Shown piece after piece: positions 15,274 through 15,755 of a DNA stretch of 15,755 bases (position 1 is its first letter; each line of letters begins with the position of its first letter). The position numbers and the translations under genes were made by a program. The stretch spans positions 1 to 15,755 of the forward strand of contig CAMUXX010000006.1 in the NCBI GenBank assembly GCA_947164805.1, read 5' to 3'. Below the pieces are notes generated by a model. It had not been told where the DNA came from. It was given only the letters and a program-made list of their open reading frames with translations, and made no database searches. The DNA comes from an uncultured Elusimicrobia bacterium. GTDB taxonomy: Bacteria; Elusimicrobiota; Elusimicrobia; Elusimicrobiales; Elusimicrobiaceae.

Positions 15274-15755
15274 CAAAGAAAGGTTTTACTTTAATGGAAT
15301 TATTGGTTTCCATCTTTATTACCGGGATGGTGATGCTTTCTTTGGTTGCGATGTGGCGAAGTTCCTCAAATCATACCGCACAAGCGCAAAGGCAGTCAAT
15401 TATAAGAAATGAAAGCACGATTTTCTTGAGAAAGATTTATTCAGATTTTGTTTCCGGCAGTGCAATTCTTTGCCCAGATGCTGGTTTTTCTATCAGTTGC
15501 GGTACTGGAACCGATCCTATCTATTTGGCACTAAAAGAAGCGATTGTAGATCCTAAAAACACTAATAATCTTATTAGAATTACAGAAAATGTATGCGGGG
15601 CTTCCCATAATCAATGGGCTACCAGTACAAATGTTGATGCGATTTCCCAACGTTGTATTAAACCTTCTTATGCCTTATATAAGGCAGTATCGGTGACAGA
15701 TGGGATACAAGAAGGGAGAACAGATATTTACAGATGCAGTAACACATTTCTAGAT
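15270..15755 (+). CDS. Minor prepilin, GspJ/PilW-like (3' partial)
   Basis: The frame is open for 162 codons to the right edge. The leader MTKKG is followed by FTLMELLVSIFITGMVMLSL with Glu+5, then a long amphipathic region (AQAQRQSIIRNESTIFLRKI) and YSDFVSGSAI, the pattern of PilW/GspJ minor pilins. At least five cysteines are seen so far (LCPDA, SCGTG, VCGAS, RCIKP, RCSNT). GGAG at 15261-15264 lies five bases before the ATG, which overlaps the previous stop. The C-terminus and whatever follows (GspK/PilX would be expected) are outside the window. Confidence 0.85.
   Translation, partial: MTKKGFTLMELLVSIFITGMVMLSLVAMWRSSSNHTAQAQRQSIIRNESTIFLRKIYSDFVSGSAILCPDAGFSISCGTGTDPIYLALKEAIVDPKNTNNLIRITENVCGASHNQWATSTNVDAISQRCIKPSYALYKAVSVTDGIQEGRTDIYRCSNTFLD

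Overview
The window is a single-strand (all plus) block from an AT-rich, diderm (outer-membrane) bacterium. A secretin, an OmpA-like envelope protein, O-antigen-ligase-type polymerases and a type IV filament machine with many short cysteine-containing prepilins would fit Elusimicrobiota (for example Elusimicrobium-like gut lineages). That assignment is inference from gene content and style, not from a marker gene. No tRNA, rRNA, CRISPR array, insertion sequence or credible minus-strand gene was seen.

Layout. Positions 1-3969 hold two consecutive membrane proteins of the O-antigen ligase/Wzy-WaaL type, each with a C-terminal TPR region. The first is cut by the left edge of the window; the second overlaps it by 11 bases and is clearly more AT-rich. 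A short gap (3970-4057) carries a near-consensus sigma70-type promoter with an extended -10. From 4058 to the right edge runs one compact gene cluster for a type IV pilus / type II secretion-like machine: a TPR/OmpA-like/FlgD-like-Ig envelope protein; a fused PilM-PilN (GspL-like) protein; PilO (GspM-like); PilP (GspC-like); secretin PilQ (GspD); motor ATPase PilB (GspE); platform protein PilC (GspF); then five prepilin-like genes, the last cut by the right edge. Gaps are tiny and several starts overlap the previous stop (ATGA or 11-base overlaps), so this looks like one operon driven mainly from the promoter near 4000.

How it works together. PilM-PilN, PilO and PilP would form the inner-membrane alignment complex that links PilB and PilC to the PilQ channel. 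PilB and PilC would polymerise the prepilins into a pilus or pseudopilus. The first gene, with a degenerate OmpA-like domain, may tie the machine to cell wall or envelope. No PilT-type retraction ATPase and no prepilin peptidase is present. The order from PilP/GspC to the GspJ-like prepilin matches the classical gspC-D-E-F-G-H-I-J order, so a secretion pseudopilus is as plausible as a true pilus.

Most notable points: pilB is broken near 11880 by what looks like a 14-17 base deletion that puts its last ~57 residues in another frame; PilM and PilN are fused and the ATP-site motifs look decayed; and the operon is headed by a multidomain envelope protein that I do not recognise as a standard component.
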